A DNA stretch of 61,029 bases from Hydrogenophilus sp. (GCA_020725265.1 DYFK01000020.1:1-61029), one strand, 5' to 3'; positions 43,603 to 52,778 are shown, numbered from the stretch's first letter. Notes: generated from the letters alone by a model not told the origin. Translations and numbers: made by a program.

Positions 43603-43974
43603 TCAGGCGACCTTGATCTCGACCCGGCGCGGCTGCGCGTGTTCGGCCTTGGGAATGCGCAGCTTGAGCACGCCGTGGTTGAACTCGGCGGCCACTTTTT
43701 CGCTGTCGAGCTCCTTGGACAGCGTGAACACGCGCCGGTAGCGGGGCAGATCGACCTCGGCATGGCTGGCCTCCATGCCCTCGGGCATGTCCAGCGCCAC
43801 CTCGCCCTCGATGGTCAGCGTGTCGGACTCCACCTGAAGACTGAGACGGTCCTTGGGCACGCCGGGCAGATCGGCGTACAGGGTGATGCCGGCGGCGTCC
43901 TCGAACACGTCGACCGGCGGCAGCAGCGCGGCCTCGGCGCGCGGGGCTTCGGATTTGCGGGTTGCTTCGGTCAT
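43603..43974 (-). CDS. Hsp20-family small heat-shock protein
   Basis: From ATG 43974 the AGGAGGT site is 7 nt upstream; ATG 43980 is too close to it. The protein has 123 residues, with an alpha-crystallin domain: PPVDVFEDAAGITLYADLPGVPKDRLSLQVESDTLTIEGE and FNHGVLKLRIPKAE. It lies 14 bp after the preceding Hsp20 gene. It is the second gene of the heat-shock operon. Confidence 0.94.
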   Translation of the reverse strand: MTEATRKSEAPRAEAALLPPVDVFEDAAGITLYADLPGVPKDRLSLQVESDTLTIEGEVALDMPEGMEASHAEVDLPRYRRVFTLSKELDSEKVAAEFNHGVLKLRIPKAEHAQPRRVEIKVA

Positions 43975-43988
43975 GGCCATACCTCCTG

Positions 43989-44429
43989 TCACTGGATGCT
44001 GATGCGGCGCGGGCGCGCGGCCTCGCGACGCTGGATGCTGATATGCAGCACGCCGTCCCGGTATTTCGCCTCGACGGCATTGGCGTCGATGTCGTCCGGC
44101 AGCGTCACCACCCGGCGGAAACGGCCGGCGAAACGCTCGTCGATATGGACCGCCGCCTTGGCGTCCTGGGGCGGCAGTTCCACCTTGCGCTCGCCGGCGA
44201 TGGTGAGCACGCCCTTCTCGATCTGCACTTCGATCGCGGCCGGATCGACGCCCGGCGCGAACGCGTAGATTTCCACCGAAGCCGGCGTGCCGCCGACGTT
44301 CATGGCCGGGAAGCCGCCGCGCGTGGCGCCGCGGATGCTCGGTGAAAGATCGAAGGCCTGGCGCATTTCGCGTTGCAGGCGGTCCAGCTCCGCGAACAGA
44401 TCGCGGGAAAACGGGGTTCGATGCATCAT
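43989..44429 (-). CDS. Hsp20-family small heat-shock protein
   Basis: The protein has 146 residues with an AAGGAGG site. The N-terminus is of the IbpA/HspA style (DLFAELDRLQREMRQAFD). The alpha-crystallin domain shows VEIYAFAPGVDPAAIEVQIEKGVLTIAGERK and KYRDGVLHISIQRREAARPRRI. It is the first gene of the three-gene Hsp20 operon and follows a sigma-32-like promoter at 44482-44510. Confidence 0.94.
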   Translation of the reverse strand: MMHRTPFSRDLFAELDRLQREMRQAFDLSPSIRGATRGGFPAMNVGGTPASVEIYAFAPGVDPAAIEVQIEKGVLTIAGERKVELPPQDAKAAVHIDERFAGRFRRVVTLPDDIDANAVEAKYRDGVLHISIQRREAARPRRISIQ

Positions 44430-44481
44430 GCTTGCCTCCTTGGTTCGACGATGGGCGCCGCGACCGGCGCCGGCACTCTCG

Positions 44482-44510
44482 AATTAGGGCTGCCATCGAT
44501 CAATTTCAAG
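44482..44510 (-). promoter_or_regulatory. Sigma-32 (heat-shock) promoter of the Hsp20 operon
   Basis: On the minus strand CTTGAAA, 13 nt, then GCCCTAATT matches the RpoH consensus CTTGAAA-N13-CCCCATNT well. It lies about 55 bp upstream of the first Hsp20 start. Confidence 0.7.
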
Positions 44511-44512
44511 TT

Positions 44513-44541
44513 CTTGATCCACATCCGGCCAGCCCCTATCT
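44513..44541 (+). promoter_or_regulatory. Sigma-32 (heat-shock) promoter of the cbpA operon
   Basis: CTTGATC, 13 nt, then CCCCTATCT fits the RpoH consensus. It lies 28 bp upstream of the cbpA start. Its -35 element is 2 bp from the -35 element of the divergent Hsp20 promoter. Confidence 0.7.
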
Positions 44542-44569
44542 CTAAAAGGGACGAACAAAGGGGAATCCC

Positions 44570-45517
44570 ATGCGATTCAAGGACTACTACCAGACTCTGG
44601 GTGTCCCGCGCGATGCCAGCGCGGACGACATCAAGAAGGCGTTCCGCAAGCTGGCGCGCAAATATCATCCGGACGTATCCAAGGAGCCCGACGCCGAAAC
44701 GCGCATGAAGGAAGTCAACGAAGCGCACGCCGTGCTTTCCGATCCGGAGAAGCGCGCCGCCTACGACCGGCTCGGCCGCGACTACCGGCCCGGCCAGGAT
44801 TTCCAGCCGCCTCCGGACTGGGATGCCGGCTTCGAATTTTCCGGGCACGGATTTTCGCCCGGCGAGGCGGCCGAATTCAGCGACTTTTTCGCCGAACTGT
44901 TCGGCCGCGTGGGCGGCGCCGGATTCCGCGCCAGCGGCGGCCATTACCAGGCACGCGGCGAGGATCATCACGCCAAGGTGCTGCTCGACATCGAGGATGC
45001 CTTCCACGGCGCCGAGCGGCGCGTCAGCCTGCAATCGCCGAGGGTCGACGCCCGGGGCCATGTCCGGCTGGAAACGCGGACGCTCAACGTGCGCATCCCG
45101 CGCGGCGTGCGCGAGGGCCAGGTGATCCGCCTGGCCGGCCAGGGCGCGCCCGGCCAGGGCGGCGCGCCGGCCGGCGACCTGATGCTGGAAATCCGTTTCA
45201 AGCCGCACCCGCGCTATCGGGCCAGCGGCCGCGACCTGCATCTGACGCTGCCGGTGGCGCCCTGGGAAGCGGCGCTGGGCGCGGTGGTCGAAGTCGAACT
45301 GCCGGGCACCCCGGTCAAGGTCCGCATCCCGGAAGGCGCCCAGAGCGGTCGCCAGTTGCGGGTGCGCGGCAAGGGCATACCCGGCGATCCGCCCGGCGAC
45401 CTGCTGCTCGAGCTGAGCGTGGTGCTGCCGCCGGCGGATACCGCCAACGCCCGGCGGCTTTACGAAACCATGGCGCGCGAACTGGCGTTCGACCCGCGCC
45501 GGACGCCGAAGGAGTGA
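44570..45517 (+). CDS. cbpA: DnaJ-class co-chaperone CbpA
   Basis: The protein has 315 residues, with an AAAGGGGA site. The N-terminal J-domain has [22 protein letters not shown] and the essential HPD (residues 33-35). A Gly/Phe-rich linker follows. Then come the two client-binding CTD-I/II domains ([51 protein letters not shown]) without the zinc-finger repeats of DnaJ itself, which identifies the CbpA type. CbpM, its modulator, is encoded 3 bp downstream. It would work with DnaK. Confidence 0.95.
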   Translation: MRFKDYYQTLGVPRDASADDIKKAFRKLARKYHPDVSKEPDAETRMKEVNEAHAVLSDPEKRAAYDRLGRDYRPGQDFQPPPDWDAGFEFSGHGFSPGEAAEFSDFFAELFGRVGGAGFRASGGHYQARGEDHHAKVLLDIEDAFHGAERRVSLQSPRVDARGHVRLETRTLNVRIPRGVREGQVIRLAGQGAPGQGGAPAGDLMLEIRFKPHPRYRASGRDLHLTLPVAPWEAALGAVVEVELPGTPVKVRIPEGAQSGRQLRVRGKGIPGDPPGDLLLELSVVLPPADTANARRLYETMARELAFDPRRTPKE

Positions 45518-45520
45518 GTC

Positions 45521-45862
45521 ATGCGTGACGACGACGCGTTGATCGGCAGCCTGATGGAGGAAAGCTGGCTGACCCTGGAACAGGTCGCCGCCGCCTGCGC
45601 GGTGGAACCGCTCTGGCTGCGCCGGCACATCGAGGAAGGCCTGTTCCCGTGCGTGGAAAGCGTCGCCGGCGTCTGGCGGTTTTCCGGCGCCAGCCTGCTG
45701 CGCGCGCGGCGCATGCGCCGGATCGAACGCGACTTCGACGCGGCGCCGGAACTGGCCGCGCTGACCGCCGATCTGCTCGAGGAAATCGACCTGCTGCGCG
45801 ACCAGCTCGACCACCACGGGTACAGTCCAGGCTTCCACCGACGACAAGGGCCATCCGATTGA
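45521..45862 (+). CDS. cbpM: Chaperone modulator CbpM
   Basis: The protein has 113 residues and a MerR-like fold: EESWLTLEQVAAACAVEPLWLRRHIEEGLF, then GVWRFSGASLLRARRMRRIERDFD and an EEIDLLRDQL helix. CbpM binds the CbpA J-domain and inhibits its action on DnaK. Its immediate position after cbpA confirms the assignment. Confidence 0.9.
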   Translation: MRDDDALIGSLMEESWLTLEQVAAACAVEPLWLRRHIEEGLFPCVESVAGVWRFSGASLLRARRMRRIERDFDAAPELAALTADLLEEIDLLRDQLDHHGYSPGFHRRQGPSD

Positions 45863-46458
45863 AACAACATCTCGATGAACTCCTGGCGCGCATCCGCGCG
45901 TTGCAGGAGGAAGTGGAGGAAACCTACCGTCAGGCCCAGCTCGAAATCGAGGAGCGCAAGGCGCGCCTGGCCGGAGAATTTCTCAAGCGCCAGCGCGCCT
46001 ACAAGATCGGTCTGGCGCGCTTCATCGCGCGCGCGCGGCCCCTGGTGCTGCTGTCGGCGCCAGTCATCTACCTGGGCTGGATCCCGTTCCTGCTGATGGA
46101 CCTGTTCGTCACCGTCTACCAAGCCATCTGTTTCCCGATCTACGGCATCCCCAAGGCGCGTCGCGCCGACTATCTGGTGTTCGACCGCGAGCGCCTGCCG
46201 TACCTGAACGCCATCGAACGCTTCAACTGCTTCTATTGTTCCTATGGCAACGGCGTCGTCGCCTACGCCCGCGAAGTGGCGGCGCGCACCGAGCAGTACT
46301 GGTGCCCGATCAAGCACGCCCGGCGCCTGCGCGCGGCGCATGACTATTACCCGAAATTCATCGATCACGGCGACGCCGAAGGCTACCGGCGCGAACTGGA
46401 GCGGCTGCGCCGCGATTACGACGCCCTGCGCGCCAGGATGCCGGACGCCGACCGATAG
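45859..46458 (+). CDS. Conserved membrane-associated protein of unknown function
   Basis: The start is TTG 45859, which overlaps the cbpM stop (TTGA), with AAGGG 9 nt upstream. The protein has 199 residues. A coiled-coil N-terminus (LARIRALQEEVEETYRQAQLEIEERKARLAGEF) is followed by a membrane helix pair (LVLLSAPVIYLGWIPFLLMDLFVTVY). The soluble part contains a cysteine-rich motif (IERFNCFYCSYGNGVVAYAREV...YWCPIKHARR) that could bind metal. I cannot name a family function. The operon setting suggests a role in envelope or protein stress. Confidence 0.75.
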   Translation: MKQHLDELLARIRALQEEVEETYRQAQLEIEERKARLAGEFLKRQRAYKIGLARFIARARPLVLLSAPVIYLGWIPFLLMDLFVTVYQAICFPIYGIPKARRADYLVFDRERLPYLNAIERFNCFYCSYGNGVVAYAREVAARTEQYWCPIKHARRLRAAHDYYPKFIDHGDAEGYRRELERLRRDYDALRARMPDADR

Positions 46459-46470
46459 GAAACCACCACG

Positions 46471-47595
46471 ATGCCCGACCGTTTCTACACCCGCCTGTTC
46501 TGGCTGACCGTGGCCGCCGCCGCGCTGATCCTGTTCTGGCGCGCCCTGCCCGACCTGGAAGCCTGGATCGCCGGCCGTCCCGAAGCAACGCCCAGGCTGG
46601 TCAGTCCGCGCGGCGATCTGGCCGCCGACGAACGCGCGATCATCGAACTGTTCGAGAAATCGCGTGACTCGGTGGTGTTCATCACCACCCGCGCGCAGGT
46701 GCGCGACTTCTGGACGCGCAACGTTTTCACGGTGCCGCGCGGCACCGGTTCCGGTTTCATCTGGGACGACGCCGGCCATGTCGTGACCAACTGGCACGTG
46801 GTGGAAAACGCCAGCGAGGCGACCGTGAAACTGGCCGACGGCCGCGACTACCGGGCCGCGCTGGTCGGCGCCAGCCCGGCCCACGACATCGCCGTGCTGC
46901 GCATTGGCGTCGGCTTCCGGCGACCGCCGCCGGTACCGCTGGGCACCAGCCAAGATCTCAAGGTCGGCCAGAAAGTGTTCGCCATCGGCAACCCGTTCGG
47001 TTTGGACTGGACGCTGACCACCGGCATCGTCTCCGCGCTCGACCGCTCGCTTGGCGACGGTCGCGGCACCACCATCGAGCATCTGATCCAGACCGACGCC
47101 GCCATCAATCCCGGCAACTCCGGCGGCCCGCTGCTGGATTCCGCCGGCCGCCTGATCGGCATCAACACCGCGATCTACAGCCCGAGCGGCGCCAGCGCCG
47201 GCATCGGCTTCGCGGTGCCGGTGGATACCGTCAACCGGGTCGTGCCCCAGCTCATCCGCGACGGCAAGTACCTGCGCCCGGCTCTGGGCATCGAGGTCGA
47301 CGAGGGGCTCAACCGCCGGCTCACCGAACTGCTGAAGGTCAAGGGCGTGATCATCCTGCGCGTGGCGCCCGGTTCCGCCGCCGAGGCCGCCGGCCTGCGC
47401 GGCGCCACCATCGCGCGCGACGGCGGCATCGTGGCCGGCGACATCATCATCGCCGTCGACGGCAAACCGGTCGAGGAAGTCGGCAAACTGCTGAGCCGAC
47501 TCGACGACTTCCGCGTCGGCGAAACCGTCCAGGTCACCGTGCTGCGCGACAAGCAGCGCGTCGATCTGCCGGTGACCCTGCAACCGGGCGCCTGA
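46471..47595 (+). CDS. HtrA/DegP-like S1C serine protease, membrane-anchored, one PDZ domain
   Basis: The protein has 374 residues with an N-terminal helix anchor (LFWLTVAAAALILFW). The trypsin-like domain has an intact triad: His109 in TNWHVVENA, Asp139 in HDIAVLRIG and Ser217 in NPGNSGGPLLD. One PDZ domain (about 270-370) includes VIILRVAPGSAAEAAGLRGA and GDIIIAVDGKPV. The DegS-like layout with an anchor and a single PDZ suggests a periplasmic stress protease. It is the last gene of the heat-shock run starting with cbpA. Confidence 0.92.
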   Translation: MPDRFYTRLFWLTVAAAALILFWRALPDLEAWIAGRPEATPRLVSPRGDLAADERAIIELFEKSRDSVVFITTRAQVRDFWTRNVFTVPRGTGSGFIWDDAGHVVTNWHVVENASEATVKLADGRDYRAALVGASPAHDIAVLRIGVGFRRPPPVPLGTSQDLKVGQKVFAIGNPFGLDWTLTTGIVSALDRSLGDGRGTTIEHLIQTDAAINPGNSGGPLLDSAGRLIGINTAIYSPSGASAGIGFAVPVDTVNRVVPQLIRDGKYLRPALGIEVDEGLNRRLTELLKVKGVIILRVAPGSAAEAAGLRGATIARDGGIVAGDIIIAVDGKPVEEVGKLLSRLDDFRVGETVQVTVLRDKQRVDLPVTLQPGA

Positions 47596-47617
47596 ACGCG
47601 CCCGGCCGATCGACCGC

Positions 47618-48841
47618 TCAGGCGGTGGTGGTAGTGGTGGTGGTGGTGCCGGCGGCCGCCGCCACGGCCGGCGGGATGTGGTCGATCAGGCGCGGATCGA
47701 ACGGCTTGGGCAGGATGTAATCGCGGCCAAATTCCAGCTTGTCCAGCTTGTAGGCGGCCAGCACCTCGGCCGGCACCGGCTCGCGCGCCAGCGCGGCGAG
47801 CGCCCTGGCCGCCGCGATCATCATCGGCTGGGTGATGGCCTTGGCGCGGGCGTCGAAGGTGCCGCGAAAGATGTAGGGAAAACCGAGCACGTTGTTGACC
47901 TGGTTGGGATAGTCGGAGCGGCCGGTGGCCATCACCGCGTCGTCGCGCGTGGCGTGCACCTCGGCCGGCGTGATTTCCGGGTCCGGGTTGGCCATGGCGA
48001 ACAGGATCGGCCGGGGCGCCATGGCCGCCACCATGTCGCGGCTGACCAGGTTGGGGCCGGACACGCCGATGAACACGTCGGCATCCTTCATTGCCTCCGC
48101 CAGCGTGCGCGCCGCCGTCTCCTTGGCGAACTCGCGCTTGTGCGCGTTGAGGTCGGTACGGCCGGAATGGATCACGCCCTTGCTGTCGACCAGGGTCATG
48201 TTCTCCTTGCGTCCACCCATCGCGATCAGCAGGCGCATGCAGGCCAGCCCGGCGGCGCCGGCGCCCAGGCAGACCAGCCGGATGTCCTCCAGCTTCTTCT
48301 CCTGCACGTCGAGCGCGTTGAGCAGGCCGGCGCACATGACCACGGCGGTGCCGTGCTGGTCATCGTGGAACACCGGGATGTCCAGGCGCGCCTTGAGCGC
48401 CTCCTCGATCTCGAAGCAATGCGGCGCGGCGATGTCCTCCAGGTTGATGCCGCCGAAGGTCGGCGAGATGTTGACCACGGTCTCGATGAAACCCGCCACC
48501 GACGGTGCCTGGACCTCGATGTCGAACACGTCGATGTCGGCGAAGCGCTTGAACAGCACACCCTTGCCTTCCATCACCGGCTTGGCCGCCAGCGGCCCCA
48601 GGTTGCCCAGGCCGAGGATGGCGGTGCCGTCGGTGATCACCGCCACCAGATTGCCCTTGGCGGTGTAACGGTAAGCGTCGGCCGGGTTCTCGGCGATCCG
48701 GCGCACCGGCTCGGCGACGCCGGGCGTGTAGGCGAGCGACAGCTCGTACTGCGTCGCGCACGGCTTGGACGACTCCACCGAAATCTTCCCCGGGCGCGGA
48801 TGCTCGTGATAGTCCAGGGCCTGCTGATTGAGATCGCTCAT
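47618..48841 (-). CDS. Malic enzyme (short type)
   Basis: The protein has 407 residues. It decarboxylates malate to pyruvate with reduction of NAD(P). Visible motifs are ELSLAYTPGVAEPVRRI, VITDGTAILGLGNLGPLAAKPVMEGKGVL, FDIEVQAPS..., VFHDDQHGTAVV, LGAGAAGLACMRLL and FAMANPDPEITP. It lacks the C-terminal phosphotransacetylase-like domain of MaeB, so it is the short, catalytic-domain-only form. The C-terminus ends in eight consecutive Thr, coded by a GGT-type microsatellite on the plus strand (about 47623-47648), which is odd for this family. Cofactor preference cannot be read from the sequence. Confidence 0.93.
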   Translation of the reverse strand: MSDLNQQALDYHEHPRPGKISVESSKPCATQYELSLAYTPGVAEPVRRIAENPADAYRYTAKGNLVAVITDGTAILGLGNLGPLAAKPVMEGKGVLFKRFADIDVFDIEVQAPSVAGFIETVVNISPTFGGINLEDIAAPHCFEIEEALKARLDIPVFHDDQHGTAVVMCAGLLNALDVQEKKLEDIRLVCLGAGAAGLACMRLLIAMGGRKENMTLVDSKGVIHSGRTDLNAHKREFAKETAARTLAEAMKDADVFIGVSGPNLVSRDMVAAMAPRPILFAMANPDPEITPAEVHATRDDAVMATGRSDYPNQVNNVLGFPYIFRGTFDARAKAITQPMMIAAARALAALAREPVPAEVLAAYKLDKLEFGRDYILPKPFDPRLIDHIPPAVAAAAGTTTTTTTTA

Positions 48842-48955
48842 GATGTCCTCTCGACGACGTGACGGATGATCGTCGGATATTAGCTTGCTGCAATGCGGAA
48901 AGACAGGCGTGGCCGGTCTCCAGGGCGCCGGCCGCCGCCGACCGGCGTCCGCCCG

Positions 48956-51352
48956 TTACTGTTCGAGAAACGGCGGGTGATGGCCGCCGGGCAGCGGCTC
49001 CGGCCGATGCAGCGCGAAACCCTGGGCGTAGTCGACACCCATGTCGCGCAGGATGTCGGCGATCTCGGGCTTGTGCACGAATTCGGCGATGGTGCGCATG
49101 CCATGCACGCGCGCCACTTCCATGATCGACTTGACCACCGCCCGGTCGCGCGGATCGGCATCCAGATTGCGCACGAACAGCGCGTCGATCTTCAGGAAAT
49201 CCACTTCCAGACGGCGCAGGTAGGCGAACGAGGACAGGCCGGCGCCGAAATCGTCGAGCGCCACCGTCGCGCCCATCGCCCGCGCTTTCCGGATGAAATC
49301 GAGCGCGCGATCGAAATTGCCGATCGCCGCCGTCTCGGTGATCTCGAAACAGAGCTGGGTCGGATCGACCGCGTGCCGGGTCAGGCAATCGGCGACATAG
49401 TCGATGAAATCATCGCCGGACAGGGTGAGGCCGGAGAGATTGACCGCGTACACGGTATCCGCCGCCAGACCGCCGCCATGCCGCCCGCCGAGGATGCGGC
49501 AGACCTCGTCGATGACCCAGCGGTCGACCTGCGGCATCAGGTTGAAGCGTTCCGCGGCCGGGATGAACACGCCGGGAGAAATCAGCCGGCCGTTTTCCGC
49601 GACCATGCGCAACAGGATTTCGACGTGATGACCCAAGTCGGGACGCAGCGGCTCGATGCGTTGGTAATGCAGCGACATGCGGCCTTCGCGCAGCGCGCCC
49701 GCGATCCGCGCCACCGACAGGAACTGCGCGCGTTGGGATTGGTAATAGGCATCGTCCGAGACATACACCTCGACCCGGTTGCGTCCCTTGTCCTTGGCCG
49801 CGTAGCAAGCCTGGTCGGCGGCGATCAGCAGCGCGTCGATGCCATGCTCGGGGTGACCGCCGTCAGCGCGGATTTCGACCAGACCGATCGATGCGCCCAA
49901 CTGGAAGTAATGGCCCTCGTAGGAAAACACGTGGGCGTTGATGCCATCGATCAGCTTTTCCGCGCGTCGGCGCGCCTGGTCCAGACTGGTGGCCAGCAGC
50001 AAACCGAATTCATCGCCGCCGAGACGCGCCAGAAAGCCATCGCCGGCGCCCCGGCGCATGATCGCCGCGATCTCCTGAAGCAGATCGTCGCCGGCGGAAT
50101 GGCCGCAGGTATCGTTGACCAGCTTGAACTGGTCCAGATCGATGTACAGCAGCGCGCGCGGCTCGCCGCCCTGCCCGACCTTGCCGAGCGCCTCGGCCAG
50201 ATGGCCCTCGAAGGCGCGCCGGTTGTGCAGACCGGTGAGCGCGTCATGACTGGCCTGAAAGACCAGCTCCTCGCGCGCCATGTGCTCCAGGGAGATGTCG
50301 CGCACGCTCGACCGGTAGCCGAGCGAACGACCGGCGGCATCGAAGATCGGCTGCCAAGACATCGCCACCCAGACCACGTGGCCATCCTTGCGGCGCACCC
50401 GGAATTCGCGATCCTGACCGGTCTGCCCGGCCAGGCCGAGGGCATGGCACTGGCGCACCATGTCGACGTCGTCGCCGAACACCAGCCGCATCGGAAAATC
50501 GGCCATCGCCTCGCATTCCGCCTGGGTGTATCCGGTGACCCGCTCGACCGCCGGATTCACCCAGCGCAGACTGCCATCCGGCGCGAACCAGCTTTCCCAA
50601 CCGTAGGTGTAATCGGCGATGGCCCGAAAACGCTGTTCGCTGTCGGTCAGCGCGTCCATGCGCTCGCGCACCGCGTCGGCCATGCGGTTGAAACGCTTGG
50701 CGAGCTGGCCGACCTCGTCATCCGAATCGACCTTGAGGCGGAAATCGTAATCCCCTTCCGCGACACGGCCGCTGGCCTGCATCAACTGCGACAGATGCCG
50801 CGTCAGCCAGTAACCGATCAACGACAACAGCAACAGCGTGGTGATGATCTCGGCCAGCGCGATCAGCACCCCCTGGGTGAGCAGGGCCGCCTTGGCCTGC
50901 GCGATGAACCGGGTCGACAGACCATATTGGGCATGACCGTAGACCTGTCCCAGATAATCCACCGCGAAGCGGATGTGGACGACATCGCCCTCGCGGCTGC
51001 CGGCGGCGGGCAGTGTTTGACCATCATTCCAGCCGGACGCCGCCAGCACTCGGCCATCGCGATCGATCACGGCCAGATAACCGACATCCTCCGCCTTGCG
51101 CCAACCATCCAGAATGTCGCGCAGGGTGGCGTAATCCCTGGCCGCCAGCGGCGGCGCCAGCGCCGTCTTGTAGGCCAGTTCGATCGCCTGGATGCGCATC
51201 GCCGACTGGTGCTCCATGTGCTGGCCGATCAGGCGCACGCTGTTGCCCAGCAGCAAACCGAGCATGACCACCTCGACCAGCACGCTGGCCAGCAGCAGCT
51301 TGCCGCGCAAGGCCAGATTGCCGAGATAACGGTCGAGTCCGCGTCGAGCCAT
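48956..51352 (-). CDS. HAMP-PAS-GGDEF-EAL membrane c-di-GMP protein
   Basis: The protein has 798 residues. Two membrane helices flank a periplasmic sensor (about 40-160), followed by HAMP (about 185-235), PAS (about 240-365), GGDEF (about 370-530) and EAL (about 540-790). The cyclase motif GGDEF is intact (about residue 444). The EAL signature reads EIL (HVEILLRMV, about 576) but keeps the key Glu. VNLSG, FEITET, DDFGAGLSSF and LKIDALF are present, so either activity is possible. It is 15 bp downstream of a PhnD-like binding-protein gene, so the two probably form a ligand-sensing pair. Confidence 0.9.
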   Translation of the reverse strand: MARRGLDRYLGNLALRGKLLLASVLVEVVMLGLLLGNSVRLIGQHMEHQSAMRIQAIELAYKTALAPPLAARDYATLRDILDGWRKAEDVGYLAVIDRDGRVLAASGWNDGQTLPAAGSREGDVVHIRFAVDYLGQVYGHAQYGLSTRFIAQAKAALLTQGVLIALAEIITTLLLLSLIGYWLTRHLSQLMQASGRVAEGDYDFRLKVDSDDEVGQLAKRFNRMADAVRERMDALTDSEQRFRAIADYTYGWESWFAPDGSLRWVNPAVERVTGYTQAECEAMADFPMRLVFGDDVDMVRQCHALGLAGQTGQDREFRVRRKDGHVVWVAMSWQPIFDAAGRSLGYRSSVRDISLEHMAREELVFQASHDALTGLHNRRAFEGHLAEALGKVGQGGEPRALLYIDLDQFKLVNDTCGHSAGDDLLQEIAAIMRRGAGDGFLARLGGDEFGLLLATSLDQARRRAEKLIDGINAHVFSYEGHYFQLGASIGLVEIRADGGHPEHGIDALLIAADQACYAAKDKGRNRVEVYVSDDAYYQSQRAQFLSVARIAGALREGRMSLHYQRIEPLRPDLGHHVEILLRMVAENGRLISPGVFIPAAERFNLMPQVDRWVIDEVCRILGGRHGGGLAADTVYAVNLSGLTLSGDDFIDYVADCLTRHAVDPTQLCFEITETAAIGNFDRALDFIRKARAMGATVALDDFGAGLSSFAYLRRLEVDFLKIDALFVRNLDADPRDRAVVKSIMEVARVHGMRTIAEFVHKPEIADILRDMGVDYAQGFALHRPEPLPGGHHPPFLEQ

Positions 51353-51367
51353 TTCCGCTCCGGCGCG

Positions 51368-52216
51368 TCAGGGTTGCAACAACTGCTCGGCGAGCGGCAC
51401 ATAAGGCCGCAGCGCCTGGATATCGGTGGCATCGACCGGCTGATAGCCCTGATAGCCGGTATCCCGGAAGAAAGCCTGCCCCTCCGGCGTGCCAGCGAAT
51501 CCGCGCAATGCCTGACGCACCCGCTCGATCACCACCGGCCCCAGCCGCTCATGGGCCAGCGTCATCAGATGCGGCACATCCACCGTGGTCGGCCATTCGG
51601 CGACCTTTTCCCGCACATCCGCCGGCACCTGCCGGAGCGGCGTGTAAGTGGTCAGCGCCGCGTCCAGATCGCCCACCGCCACCGCCGCGATGGCGGCGCC
51701 ATGGGTCGCCTTTTCCACCACCTGGAAATCCGTGCCGGCGCGCAGCCCCTGGTCCGCCAGCCACTTGAGCCCGACGATGGACGACACCGACAGCCGGTTG
51801 GACAAGCCGATGCGCTTGCCCTTCAGCCTGGCCGGCGCGTTCACGCCGGAGCGCGCCGGCACCACGAACACCGGCCGCAACGTGGCCTGATAATGGAACA
51901 GCGGCTGCCAGCCCCGCTCCACCAGCATGACCCCGAAATGCGGCCCGGTGATCAGCAGATCGAACGCCCCCGCCACCGAATCACGGTGAAACGCCGCGTA
52001 ATCGGGGGCGGTATAGATCTCGACCGAACGCCCCAGGGACTTTTCCAGATGCTGGCGCAAGGGCTGATGCGTCTTGATCAGCGCCAGCGTGCTGTTGAAC
52101 GGCAGGATGCCCAGCCGCAATGGCCGCGCCGTCTCGGCGGACTGCGCCCAGACCAACGTCGTCCACATCGCCATCAGGAACAACCCGAAAGACAAACCAA
52201 TCCGCGCGCGCGCCAT
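51368..52216 (-). CDS. PhnD-like periplasmic substrate-binding protein
   Basis: From ATG 52216, with GGAGAG 5 nt upstream, the protein has 282 residues and a signal peptide ending at VWAQ. The body follows the phosphate/phosphonate/ferric-type binding fold: RPLRLGILPFNSTLALIKTHQPLRQHLEKSLGR, AFDLLITGPHFGVMLVERG, RIGLSNRLSVSSIVG and GDLDAALTTYTPL. No transporter genes are nearby. The partner is instead a membrane GGDEF/EAL protein, suggesting that this protein reports a ligand to c-di-GMP signalling. Confidence 0.85.
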   Translation of the reverse strand: MARARIGLSFGLFLMAMWTTLVWAQSAETARPLRLGILPFNSTLALIKTHQPLRQHLEKSLGRSVEIYTAPDYAAFHRDSVAGAFDLLITGPHFGVMLVERGWQPLFHYQATLRPVFVVPARSGVNAPARLKGKRIGLSNRLSVSSIVGLKWLADQGLRAGTDFQVVEKATHGAAIAAVAVGDLDAALTTYTPLRQVPADVREKVAEWPTTVDVPHLMTLAHERLGPVVIERVRQALRGFAGTPEGQAFFRDTGYQGYQPVDATDIQALRPYVPLAEQLLQP

Positions 52217-52337
52217 GAAACTCTCCATGCCGGAAACCGGAAAACCGCATCGACCAGCTCGTCGATACCCGCCTCCCGGACCACGCTCTGACGGTATTTG
52301 TCTTGTGAACCGCATCATCGGCGGTAATGAAAAAAAG

Positions 52338-52566
52338 ATGAAGAGCCATATCCCCACGGCGACGGAAGCAGCGTCGCGCACCACGCAGGGATCCCCTGGC
52401 GCCCCCCCCCCCGGCGGTCGCGCCGAAGCCTATCTATACTCTCCTCATATCACTGTTCCTGCTGATCTTCTCGCTGGTCGGGATCGTCGTCCTGCCGATC
52501 GGATTCGCCGCCGCCATCATTTACGTCGCCTGGCTGTGGTGGCGGATTGTTGTTCGCGGGCGCTGA
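52338..52566 (+). other. Possible phase-variable or frameshifted small membrane-protein ORF
   Basis: An ATG at 52338 opens a frame that continues as Pro-rich codons through an 11-C tract. In the +1 frame after the tract the sequence reads PKPIYTLLISLFLLIFSL, then VVLPIGFAAAIIYVAWLWWR, then stops at 52566. That is a convincing pair of membrane segments without its own standard start codon. A change of tract length by one base would join the two halves into one protein of about 76 residues. The remaining gap to the porin gene (52567-52778) holds nothing that I recognise. Confidence 0.35.
52402..52412. repeat. Homopolymer tract of 11 C
   Basis: Eleven C in a row at the junction of the two reading frames described for 52338-52566. 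Such runs slip during replication and can also be miscounted in sequencing. Confidence 0.9.
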
Positions 52567-52778
52567 ATACCTTCAGCGTCATCCATCGCCACCATGCACT
52601 TGTCTGCCTGATCGCGTTCATCGATCTCGGCCCGCGGCCCGGCTTTTCCATGCATGGCGTTTATTCCGAACTGTTCGCCATCGATGTCCAACTACGCCAA
52701 CAGGTGGATACGCGGGAATGCTGGCGTGATCCGTAATGCCGCATGATGTGGAACAGTACACCGCCCCATGGAGGAAGC

